DNA of 64,000 bases from contig QKJQ01000037.1 in assembly GCA_003249225.1 (NCBI GenBank), positions 186,001 through 250,000 on the forward strand, in the 5' to 3' direction. Of the stretch, positions 63,091-64,000 are shown piece by piece; positions within the stretch are counted from its first letter, which is position 1, and every line of letters begins with the position of its first letter. The DNA comes from Clostridia bacterium. Lineage in GTDB: Bacteria > Bacillota > Clostridia > Lachnospirales > Lachnospiraceae. Under the pieces are notes generated by a model. That model made no database searches. It saw only the letters and a program-made list of their open reading frames with translations, and was not told where the DNA came from. A program made the translations under genes and the position numbers.

Positions 63091-63264
63091 CTACTTGACT
63101 CTTAGTTTTATCTCAAATTCTTTCCTGCATGTCCTTCCTTTGCATCGTACAAATATTCCTTTTGCTATCGCTTCATCCGTGTAGCATATTGGCATTTCGT
63201 ATCCACAGTGAGGGCATTTTATTTTCTTAACCATCTTGCTTTTTATCTCTTCAATTGATATCAC
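63091..63264 (-). CDS. Small Com-like zinc-ribbon phage protein
   Basis: This short frame has the pattern CPHCG, then CKGRTC, a Cys4 zinc ribbon as in the Com translational regulator of phage Mu. It could start at GTG 63264 (57 aa), directly after the stop of the chaperone frame, or at ATG 63234 (47 aa); neither has a strong ribosome binding site. The sequence between chaperone and tape measure genes often carries such small genes. Confidence 0.6.
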   Translation of the reverse strand: MISIEEIKSKMVKKIKCPHCGYEMPICYTDEAIAKGIFVRCKGRTCRKEFEIKLRVK

Positions 63265-63606
63265 CTACTTTGCAATTGCAGCAAACATGTTTTCAAGGTT
63301 CTTCATTTCTCTGTTAAATGTTAATACATCCATTTTCTGAGCGGTGCTGTTCCTCCACTCATTCCGGATCCGGTTCTGTTCTTTTGTGAAATGTTTCAGT
63401 ACGTTCTTATCTTCCTCAGCACGAATACTTACTATTCTGCCAAGTGGTGTTTCTGCGCTTAATCCGCTAAGCAATGAAGCAAATTCTCCCCATTTCATGG
63501 TCTTAAATACATCCGAATAGATACGGACTCCATATTGAGACAAAAAGCTTGAAACGATCAGGTCCCAGTCTTCGAACAGATCATAAAACGGATCACTTAC
63601 TCCCCC
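63265..63606 (-). CDS. Gp15-like tail assembly chaperone extension (gpGT frame)
   Basis: This frame encodes GVSDPFYDLFEDWDLIVSSF, then KWGEFASLLSG and PLGRIVSIR, the conserved elements of the Gp15 family found beside tape measure genes. No ATG, GTG or TTG start precedes the FYDLFEDW motif in this frame; the first TTG is at 63543, after it. The frame opens at the run of five G (63602-63606, minus strand) in the last codons of the upstream gene, so it is most likely read by a -1 frameshift to give a gpG-gpGT fusion, as in lambda-like phages. Confidence 0.8.
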   Translation of the reverse strand, partial: GGVSDPFYDLFEDWDLIVSSFLSQYGVRIYSDVFKTMKWGEFASLLSGLSAETPLGRIVSIRAEEDKNVLKHFTKEQNRIRNEWRNSTAQKMDVLTFNREMKNLENMFAAIAK

Positions 63607-63893
63607 TGATTACTTTCACCCGTGACAAGACTAATGGCCGACATGACTAGTATCTGAAAATCTGGCCATTGCAAATTCATATCAGCGATTTTTTTTCTGT
63701 CAGCTTCACTAAACATTAATTCATACATTGATATGATTGTGTTTGGAGAAACATCTTTGCCGTCACCTATAAGCTGCATGACTTTAAGCATTGTTGATGC
63801 GTCAGCATTCACTTCAAACACTTTACCTTTTACTTTCAGCTTCGGGTTATCCTCAAAGCTCAGTTTTTCTGTAATATCAATTACTTTTCCCAT
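63597..63893 (-). CDS. Phage tail assembly chaperone (gpG-like)
   Basis: This is a 98-aa protein starting MGKVIDITEKLSFEDNPKLK, with a helical middle (ISMYELMFSEADRKKIADMN). Its size and place between the major tail protein and the Gp15-like frame match gpG-type chaperones, which load the tape measure. It ends in NQGE-stop at the five-G run where the frameshift is proposed. AAAGGATAAGATC precedes the ATG. Confidence 0.85.
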   Translation of the reverse strand: MGKVIDITEKLSFEDNPKLKVKGKVFEVNADASTMLKVMQLIGDGKDVSPNTIISMYELMFSEADRKKIADMNLQWPDFQILVMSAISLVTGESNQGE

Positions 63894-63924
63894 GATCTTA
63901 TCCTTTCAAAAAGAAAGGCAAAAG

Positions 63925-63948
63925 AAGGACAGCTTCTGCTGCCCCTCT
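63925..63948 (-). terminator. Hairpin between major tail protein and gpG genes
   Basis: On the minus strand GGGCAGC pairs with GCTGTCC around AGAA and is followed by TTCTTTT. It is a likely attenuator that lowers chaperone expression relative to the major tail protein. Confidence 0.65.
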
Positions 63949-63959
63949 ATGCCATATTA

Positions 63960-64000
63960 TTAAGTAGCTGCCGTATATGTTGGCTTGCCCTTGCAATGTA
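63960..64000 (-). CDS. Phage major tail protein, C-terminal end
   Basis: Only the last 12 or so codons are in the window, ending KPTYTAAT-stop. Position before the tail chaperone and this type of ending are usual for siphophage major tail proteins. The rest lies beyond the right edge. Confidence 0.55.
   Translation of the reverse strand, partial: HCKGKPTYTAAT

Larger units (their letters stand above)
50978..64000 (-). mobile_element. Siphovirus-type prophage, late region (partial)
   Basis: The minus strand carries, in transcription order, the end of a major tail protein, two tail assembly chaperones with a frameshift, a tape measure protein, a distal tail protein, a baseplate/tail protein, several appendage proteins, a BppU-type fibre, holin-like proteins and an endolysin. 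Genes are tightly packed with overlapping starts and stops. Head, packaging, replication and integrase genes must lie beyond the right edge. No attachment site was identified at the left end. Confidence 0.93.

Overview
The window looks like a chromosomal segment of a Lachnospiraceae-type member of the Clostridia. The evidence is strong purine-rich ribosome binding sites, sigma-A promoters, a T-box and an FMN riboswitch of Firmicutes type, an infC-rpmI-rplT operon behind a long leader, and several protein families that I know mainly from Lachnospiraceae (DUF5716/DUF5717, DUF6106- and DUF6145-like). The genus cannot be named from sequence alone.

Layout. 1-410: start of a valine tRNA ligase gene on the minus strand behind its T-box leader. 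421-7473: a four-gene minus-strand operon of unknown function (1184-aa solenoid protein, degenerate Hsp70-like ATPase fold, TPR protein, coiled-coil membrane protein). 7504-8298: a lipoprotein. 8606-8788: a strong plus-strand promoter driving a probable small RNA with several C-rich loops. 8972-13545: M32 carboxypeptidase, GH27 alpha-galactosidase, MATE transporter. 13736-17984: O-acetylhomoserine sulfhydrylase, FMN riboswitch, RibU, and a membrane protein with an RsgI-like domain and repeated DITGLS motifs. 18077-21630: a tiny Cys-rich protein, an HTH regulator, and a DUF4097/LiaF-like pair. 21787-23299: infC-rpmI-rplT with leader, infC apparently starting at AUU. 23423-25759: an OLD-family ATPase/TOPRIM protein and a DUF523 protein. 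25926-32268: lgt and an oligopeptide ABC importer whose second permease is fused to both ATPases. 32383-39303: a FliK-like protein, CDP-alcohol phosphatidyltransferase, DUF1461-like protein, dCMP deaminase, amidase, guaB and a DUF6106-like protein. 39610-49878: GH94 phosphorylase, asd, dus, coaX, a second LiaF-like gene with a clear operator, and small membrane proteins.

50978-64000 is the late half of a siphovirus-type prophage, read on the minus strand from the end of the major tail protein (right edge) through the tail chaperones (with a likely -1 frameshift), tape measure, baseplate/fibre genes, holin-like genes and endolysin. Two AT-rich plus-strand genes (50095-50968) sit convergently against its lysis end and are candidate moron or accessory genes.

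The most notable signals are: the conserved-looking but functionally unknown four-gene operon; the C-rich-loop small RNA; operator-like repeats in front of both LiaF-like loci; and a recurring habit of short imperfect tandem repeats placed directly after (or across) stop codons of several unrelated genes (M32 peptidase, metY, lgt, dppB-like, FliK-like). No tRNA, rRNA, CRISPR array or insertion sequence was recognised.
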